The position numbers and the translations under genes were made by a program. A DNA stretch of 64,000 nucleotides from an uncultured Alistipes sp. (lineage in GTDB: Bacteria; Bacteroidota; Bacteroidia; Bacteroidales; Rikenellaceae): assembly GCA_900539755.1 (NCBI GenBank), contig UQDC01000002.1, positions 186,001 through 250,000 on the forward strand. The letters run 5' to 3'. How positions within the stretch are numbered: position 1 is the stretch's first letter; the number at the start of each line of letters is the position of its first letter. The notes below the pieces were generated by a model. That model saw nothing but the letters and a program-made list of their open reading frames with translations, was not told the DNA's origin and searched no databases. Shown here piece by piece: positions 44,015 through 53,207 of the stretch.

Positions 44015-44022
44015 ATTTTTGC
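44015..44022 (+). promoter_or_regulatory. -7 box upstream of the CPA2 antiporter
   Basis: TATTTTTG fits TAnnTTTG. It would give the antiporter message a leader of about 260 nt. Confidence 0.45.
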
Positions 44023-44287
44023 ATATAAGTTTCTCGGGTAGAATTGCTCGATTGGAGGTGATGTTACATGGTTTGTAATCAGCAGATAACAGCATGATAA
44101 TATGGTGAAATTGCTGCGGGTCTGTTGAGACTGAAGAAAACTTGTAAACAGCTGTCGGCCTAATGTAAACCATTATGTTTGATAGAAGACTCTGCTATCA
44201 AGGCAAATTTTGTAATGTCCAATTTGTTTTGTATGGCATCACCATCGAGAAGTTGCCTCTGGTGCGAAACTTACAAATGTTTAGAGC

Positions 44288-46651
44288 ATGGCACATTTAA
44301 ATCCCCTAATTTCAGATCTCGCCTTGATCTTGGGCGTGGCCGGGATCACTACGCTGCTGTTTAAAAAACTGAAGCAGCCGGTCGTGTTGGGGTATATTGT
44401 AGCCGGTTTCTTGTGTAGCGGCAATTTTCTGCTCGAAGGCGTTTCGAATGTCGATAATGTCAATATCTGGGCTGAAATCGGTATTATCTTCTTGCTGTTC
44501 TCTTTAGGACTTGAATTCAGCTTCAATAAATTACTCGAGGTTGGAGGTTCTGCGTTGATGACAGCGTTGGTGATCATCCTCGGAATGATGTGTACCGGAT
44601 TTATGGCCGGACGTCTGTTGGGATGGACAACAACAGATAGTGTTTTCCTTGGCGGAATGCTCTCAATGTCTTCTACTACAATTATTATCAAGGCTTTCGA
44701 TGATTTGGGACTCCGAAATCACAAATTTACGGGCCAGGTATTCGGCGTGTTGATTGTCGAGGACCTTTTTGCGGTGGTGCTGTTGGTACTCTTCTCAACC
44801 ATCTATATGCAGAAAGCCACAGATGACATACAAATCTTCGGTCGCCTGTTTAAATTGCTCTTCTTCTTGGTGGCTTGGTTTGTCGTGGCGATATACCTAA
44901 TTCCAACGCTGCTTACCCGTATTCGCCGATTTCTGAATGATGAAACACTGTTGGTGATCTCGTTGGGCCTCTGTTTGGGAATGGTGGTGTTGGCGACATC
45001 CGTTGGTTTCTCTTCTGCATTGGGAGCGTTTGTAATGGGCTCCGTACTTGCCGGAACCACCGAAGCCAAGCGAATCGAAAAGGTCATGGCCCCGGTTAAG
45101 GATCTTTTCGGTGCCATCTTTTTCGTGTCTGTCGGTATGTTGGTCGAGCCGGCCTTGCTGTGGCAATATATCGGGCCGATTATTTTGTTGACCCTGGTCG
45201 TAATTGTCGGACAGATCGTTTACGGTACGATAGGGTTTATGGTTTCGGGGCAGGACCTGCGGTTGTCGTTGCAGTCCTCGTTCTCGTTGGCTCAAATCGG
45301 CGAGTTTGCCTTTATTATTGCAGCACTGGGGTTGACTCTCGGAGTGACCAGCTCCTTCCTCTATCCGGTTGCAGTGGCTGTCTCGGTGATTACAACCTTT
45401 ACCACCCCCTTTATTATCAAGCAAAGCGAACCCGCTTACCATTGGCTGGATAAACATATGCCTCGCAAGATCAAAGTGTTCTTGTCTCAATATAGTTCGG
45501 CATCGCAAAGTTCTGAAAACCAGAGTGCATGGAAACAGCTTCTGAAACGCTCCTTGTTTAATATTGCGTTTCATTGTATCATTTTGGGCGGTATGGTTTG
45601 GGTTTCGGTAACCTATTATATGCCGTGGGTCGAAAAATGGATGCCTGGGTTTTGGGGTAATGTGCTTTCAACGGTGACCACCATTTTGTTCATGGCTCCG
45701 TTTTTGTGGACGCTCGCTATCCGCCATTTAAACCGCAAATTGTTGGCTACCTTGTGGAATGATCCACGATTCAATCACGGCCTATTGGTGGGGCTGGTGC
45801 TGTTGCGGATTTTTATGGCGCTTGCCTTTGTGATGGTGGTACTGGTACACCTCTATTCTTACCGTTGGGGAATCATCATCGGCTTCTTGATGATCGTTTT
45901 GTCTGTGTTGATCTTTTGGAAACGGATCAAAAATAATTTCCTCCATTTGGAAAAACGGTTTTTCGCCAATTTGAATGGATCAAGCTCCGAAAAAATTACT
46001 GTATTGGACACTAAGACACGTTTCTTGCATTTGGCCCATTTGACGGTCTCTTCGGATTGCCGCTTTATAGGACGGAGTTTGCGAATGCTCGATTTGCGAA
46101 CCCGTCGGGGAATTACGGTCGTCTCCATTCAACGAGGAAGTCGGAGTATCAATATTCCTCAGGCCGATGAGGTGTTGTTGCCGGCTGACCGCATCGCAGT
46201 GGTAGGAACCGATACGGAATTGAAACGGTTTGCCGCTGAGGTTGAGGTCTCCTCCGAACCGACAACGAATGGAGCGGATGATGTGGTGATGCGGCAGTTC
46301 TCGATAGATCCTTCCTCCATGTTGGTGGATATGACGGTGGCTCAGTTTGTAGTGATGTGTCGCAATGAGGCGGCGGTTATCGGTATCGAACGTAAAGATG
46401 GGTCTTTTGTTGAGCCGTTGAGTTTGGTGCGCTTCCGTCCCTATGATTTGGTTTGGGTGGCGGGTACACGTGATTGCCTGCGGCTGATGCTGGGAAATGA
46501 CAGTCAACGTCGTAAGTTGACCACCTCGCAAAAAATCGTGGCTATTATTAAGTATTTGCTGATGTATCATGTTTTCCACCGAGGAGGTAACCGTAACGGG
46601 AAGATGAATAAAAATGGGCGGGCAAAACGTGATACAAAAACAGTAGCTTAG
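44288..46651 (+). CDS. CPA2 cation/proton antiporter with RCK-C domains
   Basis: A 787-aa inner-membrane protein. Residues about 8-385 form the Na+/H+ exchanger-type (KefB-like, CPA2) transport domain, with IWAEIGIIFLLFSLGLEFSF, MLSMSSTTIIIKAFDDLG and SLAQIGEFAFIIAALGL, the last two lying at the family's ion-binding segments. A second hydrophobic region of about four segments (425-560) follows, then two RCK-C/TrkA-C-like regulatory domains (about 600-665 and 690-750). There is no TrkA-N nucleotide-binding domain. It probably exchanges K+ or Na+ for protons and controls cytoplasmic pH or potassium. It lies unexpectedly inside the dcw cluster. Confidence 0.9.
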   Translation: MAHLNPLISDLALILGVAGITTLLFKKLKQPVVLGYIVAGFLCSGNFLLEGVSNVDNVNIWAEIGIIFLLFSLGLEFSFNKLLEVGGSALMTALVIILGMMCTGFMAGRLLGWTTTDSVFLGGMLSMSSTTIIIKAFDDLGLRNHKFTGQVFGVLIVEDLFAVVLLVLFSTIYMQKATDDIQIFGRLFKLLFFLVAWFVVAIYLIPTLLTRIRRFLNDETLLVISLGLCLGMVVLATSVGFSSALGAFVMGSVLAGTTEAKRIEKVMAPVKDLFGAIFFVSVGMLVEPALLWQYIGPIILLTLVVIVGQIVYGTIGFMVSGQDLRLSLQSSFSLAQIGEFAFIIAALGLTLGVTSSFLYPVAVAVSVITTFTTPFIIKQSEPAYHWLDKHMPRKIKVFLSQYSSASQSSENQSAWKQLLKRSLFNIAFHCIILGGMVWVSVTYYMPWVEKWMPGFWGNVLSTVTTILFMAPFLWTLAIRHLNRKLLATLWNDPRFNHGLLVGLVLLRIFMALAFVMVVLVHLYSYRWGIIIGFLMIVLSVLIFWKRIKNNFLHLEKRFFANLNGSSSEKITVLDTKTRFLHLAHLTVSSDCRFIGRSLRMLDLRTRRGITVVSIQRGSRSINIPQADEVLLPADRIAVVGTDTELKRFAAEVEVSSEPTTNGADDVVMRQFSIDPSSMLVDMTVAQFVVMCRNEAAVIGIERKDGSFVEPLSLVRFRPYDLVWVAGTRDCLRLMLGNDSQRRKLTTSQKIVAIIKYLLMYHVFHRGGNRNGKMNKNGRAKRDTKTVA

Positions 46652-47055
46652 GTTGGGGCCTTGAGTGTAATGTATTTGAGGTGAGTGAACCTTAAGCGTT
46701 GAAGGGGAGATAACAGCATGCAGTGTGTAATAAAACTGTTTGAAAAGAGCAGCATGTTATTTGGAGCCTGAATGTGAGATGAGAAAAGTTTATTGTATTC
46801 AATTTTATGAGTTCAATGAACTTGACGAAATACAGTGAACTGTGATATAAAGATTGTTTGCATAGGAGCGTAGGGAAATTGTGTTTTGAATGGATTGCAT
46901 ATCCGTGGAGCGAGCCTCGATAGTGAACCCAAAGAACAATCTATATTGCAGTGGATTGATGATAAGAGGTGATGTCGATAAGATGTCAGTTAATTGTCTC
47001 GATAGAGACGGAAATGCCTGTTGAAAGGCCTATATTTGTAAATTACAAGTAGTTT
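46652..47055. other. Spacer before murE with a promoter box
   Basis: TATATTTG at 47031-47038 (+) fits TAnnTTTG and lies 17 bp before the murE start codon. So murE onward is probably a new transcription unit with a very short leader. No gene was recognised in the rest. Confidence 0.55.
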
Positions 47056-48507
47056 ATGCATATGCTAAAGGATTTGTTGCAGGGCGTCGAGGTGCGCTCG
47101 GTGGTGGGTGACGAAACCGTGCAGGTGACCGATATTGAGTTCGATTCCCGAAAAGTAAAGTCGGGGTCGCTCTTTTTTGCTACACGCGGAACTCAAGTCG
47201 ATGGACATACCTATATTCCGGCAGCTATTGCGGCTGGTGCGGTGGCTGTGGTGTGCGAAGAGTTGCCAGCTGAGCGACCTGAAGGTGTCACTTTCGTAAA
47301 GGTGGCCGATTCAACGGTAGCTTTGGGTGAGATGGCTTCAGCCTTTTATGGCTATCCGAGCCGTCATCTCAAATTGGTCGGTGTCACAGGGACCAATGGC
47401 AAAACTACAACGGCTACGCTGCTTTATCGGATGTTCCGCAAATTGGGTTATAAGGCGGGACTGATTTCGACGGTAGTGTACTGTGTAGATGAGCGAGAGA
47501 TCCCATCGACACATACCACACCGGATAGCATTCGACTCAACGAAATGATGGCAGAGATGGTTGAGGCTGGGTGCGATTACTGTTTTATGGAGGTGAGCTC
47601 CCACTCTCTGGTGCAACATCGTACGGCAGGTTTACACTTTGTCGGTGGTATTTTCAGCAATATTACACACGATCACCTCGATTATCATAAGACGTTTGCA
47701 GAGTATATTCGAGCCAAAAAGCTCTTTTTTGATGGTCTGCCAGCCGGAGCTTTTGCCTTGACCAATGCGGATGATCGCAACGGCATGGTAATGGTGCAAA
47801 ATACCAAAGCCACGGTGAAAACTTACGCACTGCAATCGTTTGCAGATTTTCGCTGTCGCATTGTCGAGACACTGCTCGACGGCATGTTGTTGAATTTGGA
47901 CGGTACGGAGGTATGGGTCAAATTCCTCGGTAAGTTCAATGCATACAATCTGCTCAGCGTGTACGCTGCGGCGATCTTGTTGGGTGCAGACCGCAATGAG
48001 GTGTTGCGTATTCTCAGTGAGTTGACCTCAGTGAACGGGCGTTTTGAACCGATCCACTCACCTAATGGTGTTACGGCAATTGTCGATTATGCCCACACTC
48101 CGGATGCGTTGCAGAATGTGATCTCGACCATTAACGAGATTCGCAAAAAGGGACAAAAACTGTATGTCGTGGTAGGATGCGGAGGGAATCGTGATGCAAC
48201 GAAACGTCCCGAAATGGCTAAAATTGCAGTGGATGGCAGTGATATGGCGATTCTTACGTCGGATAATCCGCGACTGGAAAAACCTGAAGACATCATCGAG
48301 CAGATGAAAGCCGGCATTGAACCCGGAGTGCGTTATTTGGCCATTACGGATCGTCACGAGGCTATCAAAACGGCTGTTGCGTTGGCAGCACCGGGCGATA
48401 TTATTTTGGTGGCCGGCAAAGGACACGAAACCTATCAGGATGTCGGAGGCGTCAAACACCACTTTGATGATCGCGAAGAGATTCGCACCGCTTTCGGTAT
48501 GTCGTAA
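47056..48507 (+). CDS. murE: UDP-MurNAc-tripeptide synthetase MurE
   Basis: A 483-aa Mur ligase that adds the third stem-peptide residue to UDP-MurNAc-L-Ala-D-Glu. The ATP loop is VTGTNGKTTTATLLYRM at about residue 115. Other Mur motifs include HTTPDSIRLNEMM and FSNITHDHLDYHKTFAEY. The specificity loop reads SDNPRLEKPEDI; DNPR is the known signature for meso-diaminopimelate, so the wall probably has DAP. ATG 47062 (residue 3) is an alternative start. It is followed by a non-murein gene before mraY. Confidence 0.96.
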   Translation: MHMLKDLLQGVEVRSVVGDETVQVTDIEFDSRKVKSGSLFFATRGTQVDGHTYIPAAIAAGAVAVVCEELPAERPEGVTFVKVADSTVALGEMASAFYGYPSRHLKLVGVTGTNGKTTTATLLYRMFRKLGYKAGLISTVVYCVDEREIPSTHTTPDSIRLNEMMAEMVEAGCDYCFMEVSSHSLVQHRTAGLHFVGGIFSNITHDHLDYHKTFAEYIRAKKLFFDGLPAGAFALTNADDRNGMVMVQNTKATVKTYALQSFADFRCRIVETLLDGMLLNLDGTEVWVKFLGKFNAYNLLSVYAAAILLGADRNEVLRILSELTSVNGRFEPIHSPNGVTAIVDYAHTPDALQNVISTINEIRKKGQKLYVVVGCGGNRDATKRPEMAKIAVDGSDMAILTSDNPRLEKPEDIIEQMKAGIEPGVRYLAITDRHEAIKTAVALAAPGDIILVAGKGHETYQDVGGVKHHFDDREEIRTAFGMS

Positions 48508-48789
48508 TCCTTTATTGATAGGTTTTTATTGAATTGAAAGATCTGGGGAGACCTATGTGATTGCTGATAGTTTTTTTCTTGTATCGTAACCTCGGAGGGG
48601 AAAGTGAAGAAGAGAAATTTCGGACGGATCGAATAGGAAACCCAAAAGAAAAGATAGATTTACGAGACAACTAAAGTAGAGAAGAAGAATAGAGAAACGA
48701 GTGACAAAAGAGCCTCAAGGCGTGTAAAAGATGATCCCGCAGACGGCGGATCGCGATAGAACGGAATGTTAAACGTAAACTGCTCGAAG

Positions 48790-50490
48790 ATGAAGACGTT
48801 AAGACAGTATGTGACTTTGTGGATGTTGCTGGTGCCTGTTTTGCTCTGGGGGCAGGAGTCGCTTGAACCAGAACGGTTTCAGGTCGATTCTGTCAACATG
48901 GGATATGACTGTATCATCGGAGACAGTATCAAAGCCGCCGTATATCGTTTTGAACGTACGGTCGGCTCGATAGAAGCGGTGGATACCGCATCGTCAATTG
49001 TAGTGATCAATCAGCACGAACTTGCGCGAAACGGCAAATCTCTCAATGGCCGGGGTGCGATCGTGGCGTTTGATCTGAAGAATGGAACATTCTTGTGGCA
49101 GTTGTCTGAAAAGTATCTGTATGCCTCTTCGCTATGGTTTGATCGGGGATATTTGCTTAACTTCGGTCCTTTGAGTACAACCCGTATTGATATGGCAACC
49201 GGAGAGGAACTCTGGAGTACGAAAATGCAAATATTTAATGCGGTTTGCAGTGATTCAACTGATTTGGCGGTCGGGCTGGGATATCGAATCTCCCAATGGG
49301 ATTTCTCTACGGGAGAAACGATGCGGGGCGTTGATCTGCATGACGGTAATCAGTTATGGAAACGTCGTATTTCTCCAATGGGAGGATGGCACGGTTATCT
49401 CCGCTTGAATGATACTACATTGTTAGCCATGACAAGCGGATTGCATCGGATCGATCTCCGTACCGGAGAGGGTTGGAGCTATTGGGCGGAAACGGCCCAT
49501 AACAGTTTGCCTTCTCGTAAATATAGGTACTATTGGGGCGCAGTTACTCAGAACAACACGATGGAAGAAAATCACTTTATCCCTACGTCAGGAGCGTATG
49601 CTGTGGGTCAACTCTGTTCCAATATGTATCGGGTTGACAGTGTTGTCTATTGGGCTACTCGGGACAGTATTGTTGCTCTATCGGTAGAGGATGGCTCGGT
49701 GTTTTGGCGAACGGCTTTGCCTCAGGAGGCGGGTAGCAGTTCCAGTCTCTATCTCACCGATTCAACAGTCTTTCTGGTGAATGAAGGGTCGGCTGTCTTT
49801 TACAATCGCTACTATGGCGTCTATGGACGTCCATTCTTGGCTGCATTTGATCGAAAGGATGGTAAAATCACCATGTTGCAGATGATCGATCAGCGCAATT
49901 TGAGTATTATCGATCATGCCTTTTTGGACGATAGCATTGCTTTGGCGCTCGAAGACCGTATTGCAGTACATGACCTTGCAACCGGAAAATTGGGACGCGA
50001 AACTCTCATTGATACCGCACGTTGGGGAAGGATCATGCTTAACGTAAATAATCCGGTGCTGTACCAATACGACAGTGTAGGGGACCGATATTACAGTCTG
50101 TCCGGTTTGTCGGATGAGTGGGATTTTATCACCAACAAGGATATGATGCTCTATTGGGATATGAACAATGGAGAGGTTAATGGGGTGCCGTTGGATTCGT
50201 TGTGGGTCCTTTATGACCAGTTCGATAATTTGCGTTTTCTCGGTCATAGAACGAAAAGTTGGTTGATTGATGATAACGGAAGGGTGATAGCAGTGTTGGA
50301 TATGCCGCTTTCATCCAAACTGATCGGGAACGTGCTTTATGCCTACACCCGTCAGGGATTGGTGAAGATGGATCTGACCCGGCTGTTCGAACACCGCTAT
50401 CGTCAACCTGAAAAGGTTCCGCTTAAGGAGCTCCCGGTTGCAAAAGAGAATGACGGGCCTCAAATGCTGCCTGTCAAAAAGATAGTATAA
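48790..50490 (+). CDS. Secreted PQQ-type beta-propeller protein of unknown role
   Basis: A 566-aa exported protein with signal peptide (MKTLRQYVTLWMLLVPVLLWGQ). The mature part carries repeated PQQ/WD-like blades, each with an aspartate-x-GxxLW pattern, for example AFDLKNGTFLWQLS, IDMATGEELWSTKM, RGVDLHDGNQLWKRR and DGSVFWRTALP. This fits a propeller of six to eight blades. Such domains bind proteins or PQQ; no catalytic residues can be assigned. It lies between murE and mraY in the operon, with mraY starting 14 bp after its stop, so it may work in envelope growth (inference). I chose ATG 48790; an in-frame ATG at 48766 would add 8 residues before the signal peptide. Confidence 0.8.
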   Translation: MKTLRQYVTLWMLLVPVLLWGQESLEPERFQVDSVNMGYDCIIGDSIKAAVYRFERTVGSIEAVDTASSIVVINQHELARNGKSLNGRGAIVAFDLKNGTFLWQLSEKYLYASSLWFDRGYLLNFGPLSTTRIDMATGEELWSTKMQIFNAVCSDSTDLAVGLGYRISQWDFSTGETMRGVDLHDGNQLWKRRISPMGGWHGYLRLNDTTLLAMTSGLHRIDLRTGEGWSYWAETAHNSLPSRKYRYYWGAVTQNNTMEENHFIPTSGAYAVGQLCSNMYRVDSVVYWATRDSIVALSVEDGSVFWRTALPQEAGSSSSLYLTDSTVFLVNEGSAVFYNRYYGVYGRPFLAAFDRKDGKITMLQMIDQRNLSIIDHAFLDDSIALALEDRIAVHDLATGKLGRETLIDTARWGRIMLNVNNPVLYQYDSVGDRYYSLSGLSDEWDFITNKDMMLYWDMNNGEVNGVPLDSLWVLYDQFDNLRFLGHRTKSWLIDDNGRVIAVLDMPLSSKLIGNVLYAYTRQGLVKMDLTRLFEHRYRQPEKVPLKELPVAKENDGPQMLPVKKIV

Positions 50491-50504
50491 GTTTTTTTTG
50501 AATT

Positions 50505-51752
50505 ATGTTGTACCATTTAGTCAAGTATCTGTCGCTACATTTCGATATTCCCGGCGTGGGCATGTTCCTGTCGCTGTCGTTTCGGGCCGCGATGGGCATT
50601 ATTCTCGCATTGATCATCGGGATGATCTTCGGTAAACGGATCATCCGAATGCTGCAACGCCACCAGATTGGTGAGGAGATTCGTAACCTGGGGCTGGAAG
50701 GACAGCTCCAAAAACGTGGAACCCCTACCATGGGTGGTATCATTATTCTGGCTTCGATCCTGATTCCGATCCTGCTGTTCGGAGATTTGACCAACATCTA
50801 TGTGCTGCTGATGATCATCTCGACCGTGTGGCTTGGCCTGATCGGCTTCCTGGATGATTACATCAAAGTTTTTCGCAAAAATAAAGAGGGTCTGAATGGC
50901 CGTTTTAAGATTATCGGCCAGGTGGGGCTTGGTATCATTGTCGGACTGGTGATGTGGTTTAGTCCTCAGGTCGTGGTCAAACAGAAGGTGGCTCGGACAG
51001 CACCCGATGCGCAGATCGAATATGTGAACGATAACGGTACCCGTGCAGCCGTCTATATGGGTCCTGCAGAAAAGACCGCGAAAACGACAATCCCCTTTGT
51101 CAAAAACAATGAGTTCGATTACCATTGGCTGATCCCTGGAGATGGACCGGTTAGCGATACTCTCGGTTGGATTTTCTATGTGTTGGTAGCCATTTTTGTA
51201 ATCACGGCCGTCTCAAATGGAGCCAATCTGACCGACGGCTTGGACGGCTTGGCAGCAGGAGTGTCGGCGACGATTGTGGTTATTTTAGGTGTCTTGGCAT
51301 GGTTGTCGGGTAACGTGATCTATGCGGATTACCTGAATCTGATGTATATCCCCTCTACGGGTGAACTGGTGGTCTTTGCCGCAGCCTTTGCCGGTGCCCT
51401 GCTAGGCTTCCTTTGGTACAACTGTTATCCGGCTCAGGTATTTATGGGCGATACCGGTTCATTGGCAATCGGTGGTATTATCGCCGTATTTGCGCTGTCG
51501 ATTCGTAAAGAGCTGTTGTTGCCGCTGCTTTGCGGTATCTTTTTGGTGGAGGCCGTCTCTGTGATTATTCAGCGGGGTTGGTTCAAATATACCAAACATA
51601 AATATGGTGAAGGACGTCGTGTCTTTTTGATGGCGCCGATCCATCATCACTATCAGAAAAAGGGTTTCTTCGAATCGAAAATCGTAGTCCGTTTCTGGAT
51701 CGTGCAGCTGTTGTTGGCTGCCATTACTCTTGCAACGCTTAAAATTAGATAG
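50505..51752 (+). CDS. mraY: Phospho-MurNAc-pentapeptide translocase MraY
   Basis: A 415-aa polytopic membrane enzyme that transfers phospho-MurNAc-pentapeptide from UDP to undecaprenyl phosphate, forming lipid I. Key features are KRGTPTMGGIIIL, the aspartate pair in GFLDDYIKVF, SNGANLTDGLDGLAAG, and QVFMGDTGSLAIGG, then the HHHYQKKGFFE end. It is longer than the E. coli enzyme (360 aa). The extra ~50 residues at about 160-215 (TAPDAQIEYVNDNG to NNEFDYHWLIP) form an extracytoplasmic insert typical of Bacteroidetes. It precedes murD by 2 bp. Confidence 0.96.
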   Translation: MLYHLVKYLSLHFDIPGVGMFLSLSFRAAMGIILALIIGMIFGKRIIRMLQRHQIGEEIRNLGLEGQLQKRGTPTMGGIIILASILIPILLFGDLTNIYVLLMIISTVWLGLIGFLDDYIKVFRKNKEGLNGRFKIIGQVGLGIIVGLVMWFSPQVVVKQKVARTAPDAQIEYVNDNGTRAAVYMGPAEKTAKTTIPFVKNNEFDYHWLIPGDGPVSDTLGWIFYVLVAIFVITAVSNGANLTDGLDGLAAGVSATIVVILGVLAWLSGNVIYADYLNLMYIPSTGELVVFAAAFAGALLGFLWYNCYPAQVFMGDTGSLAIGGIIAVFALSIRKELLLPLLCGIFLVEAVSVIIQRGWFKYTKHKYGEGRRVFLMAPIHHHYQKKGFFESKIVVRFWIVQLLLAAITLATLKIR

Positions 51753-51754
51753 TC

Positions 51755-53101
51755 ATGTCGCGTATTGTAGTTCTCGGAGGAGGCGAAAGTGGTTGTGGGT
51801 CGGCCGTATTGGCCCAGGTCAAAGGATTCGATGTCTTTTTGTCGGATCGGGGAGCAATCGCTCCGAAATATAAGGCTCTGCTTGAAGAGTGGCGCGTCTC
51901 CTATGAGGAGGGACACCATTCCGAAGAGTTAATCTTTGCTGCGGATGAGGTGATCAAAAGCCCTGGTATTCCCGAAACGGCACCGATTGTCAAAGCACTG
52001 CGCGCCAAGGGTATTCCGATTATTTCGGAGATTGAGTTTGCAGGTCGTTATTTGGATGGAGCGAAAACAATCTGTATTACCGGCAGCAATGGCAAGACGA
52101 CCACCACGACCCTCACTTACGAAATGTTGCGACAGGCCGATATGAATGTGGGGTTGACCGGTAATATTGGGCAGAGCCTTGCGCTGGCTGTTGCAACGGA
52201 ATATTGTGACTGGTATGTAGTAGAGTTGAGCAGTTTCCAGCTTGACGGCATGTATGATTTCAAGGCCAATGTCGGAGTGTTGATGAATATTACACCGGAT
52301 CACTTGGATCGTTATGACCATAAGTTGCAAAATTATGTCGATAGTAAGTTCCGTATTTTGCAGAATCAAGGAATAACGGAACGGTTCGTTTATTGTGCTG
52401 ATGATCCGTTGACGTTGGAAAATCTCGGAAAACAGAACCTTTGTATGCAGACGTTGCCCTTTACGGCCAAAGGGGCTGCCGGTTGCGCGGCCGAATTGAA
52501 GGATAATCAGCTTCACGTTCGGGTGGACGATCAGGAGTTCAGCATCGGGGTCGATGAGTTGCAGATCAAAGGGGTGCACAATATGTACAACGCCATGGCT
52601 GCTTCGATCGCTGCGCTTTCGGCCGGAGTGCCTGCTGAAAGCATCAAACTGACATTGCGCAGTTTCCAGGGAGTAGAACATCGCCTGGAACCATGTGGCG
52701 AATACAACGGAGTACAGTATATCAACGACTCGAAAGCGACCAATGTCGATTCCGTCTGGTATGCACTGGACAGCATGCGCCGTCCAACCGTTTGGATTGC
52801 TGGCGGTACTGATAAAGGGAATGACTATTCGCGTCTCTATCCGCTGGTAGAGGGTCGGGTCAAAACGTTGGTCTGCATGGGTGTGGACAATGCCAAATTG
52901 CTGCACGATTTTGCAGGACGCATTCCGGAGATTATCGATACCCATTCGCTGGATGAGGCGATGCAGGCGGCTGTTCGCAGCGCGTCGTCAGGAGACACCG
53001 TGCTTTTGTCTCCGGCTTGTGCAAGTTTTGACCTCTTTAAAAATTACGAAGATCGCGGAGAGAAGTTTAAAACTTGGGTCAAAACCCATGTGGCAAGGTA
53101 A
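51755..53101 (+). CDS. murD: UDP-MurNAc-L-Ala:D-Glu ligase MurD
   Basis: A 448-aa cytoplasmic Mur ligase adding D-glutamate. The N-terminal Rossmann loop is VVLGGGESGCGSAVLA. The ATP loop is CITGSNGKTTTTTLTYEML. Further motifs are LSSFQLDG, NITPDHLDRYDH and INDSKATNVDSVWYAL (central/C-terminal domain), and the C-terminal LLSPACASFDLFKNYEDRG is a MurD signature. Length and order match the dcw cluster. Confidence 0.96.
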   Translation: MSRIVVLGGGESGCGSAVLAQVKGFDVFLSDRGAIAPKYKALLEEWRVSYEEGHHSEELIFAADEVIKSPGIPETAPIVKALRAKGIPIISEIEFAGRYLDGAKTICITGSNGKTTTTTLTYEMLRQADMNVGLTGNIGQSLALAVATEYCDWYVVELSSFQLDGMYDFKANVGVLMNITPDHLDRYDHKLQNYVDSKFRILQNQGITERFVYCADDPLTLENLGKQNLCMQTLPFTAKGAAGCAAELKDNQLHVRVDDQEFSIGVDELQIKGVHNMYNAMAASIAALSAGVPAESIKLTLRSFQGVEHRLEPCGEYNGVQYINDSKATNVDSVWYALDSMRRPTVWIAGGTDKGNDYSRLYPLVEGRVKTLVCMGVDNAKLLHDFAGRIPEIIDTHSLDEAMQAAVRSASSGDTVLLSPACASFDLFKNYEDRGEKFKTWVKTHVAR

Positions 53102-53207
53102 TCGCGCTTTAATGCAATTGTTTGCAGTGTAAGAGTGAACTGGTAGATAGATATATGTAAAATTGTGTCGAATAGACAAGTAAATCGAAAAAACAACAGC
53201 TAACGAG

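Larger units (their letters stand above)
43232..44287. other. 1-kb gene-free stretch with a terminator and a promoter box
   Basis: No convincing gene was recognised in either direction. A strong terminator lies at 43660-43694 and a -7 box at 44015-44022. An inverted repeat ACCGA-TTTTT/AAAAA-TCGGT lies at about 43967-43995. Open frames on the minus strand have no start context or family signature. Confidence 0.5.

Noticed and set aside
43718..44173. A 151-codon open frame on the minus strand upstream of the antiporter gene.
   Set aside because: Unusual residue composition (many His, Pro and Cys in no pattern), no start context, no domain, and overlap with a promoter box; treated as fortuitous.
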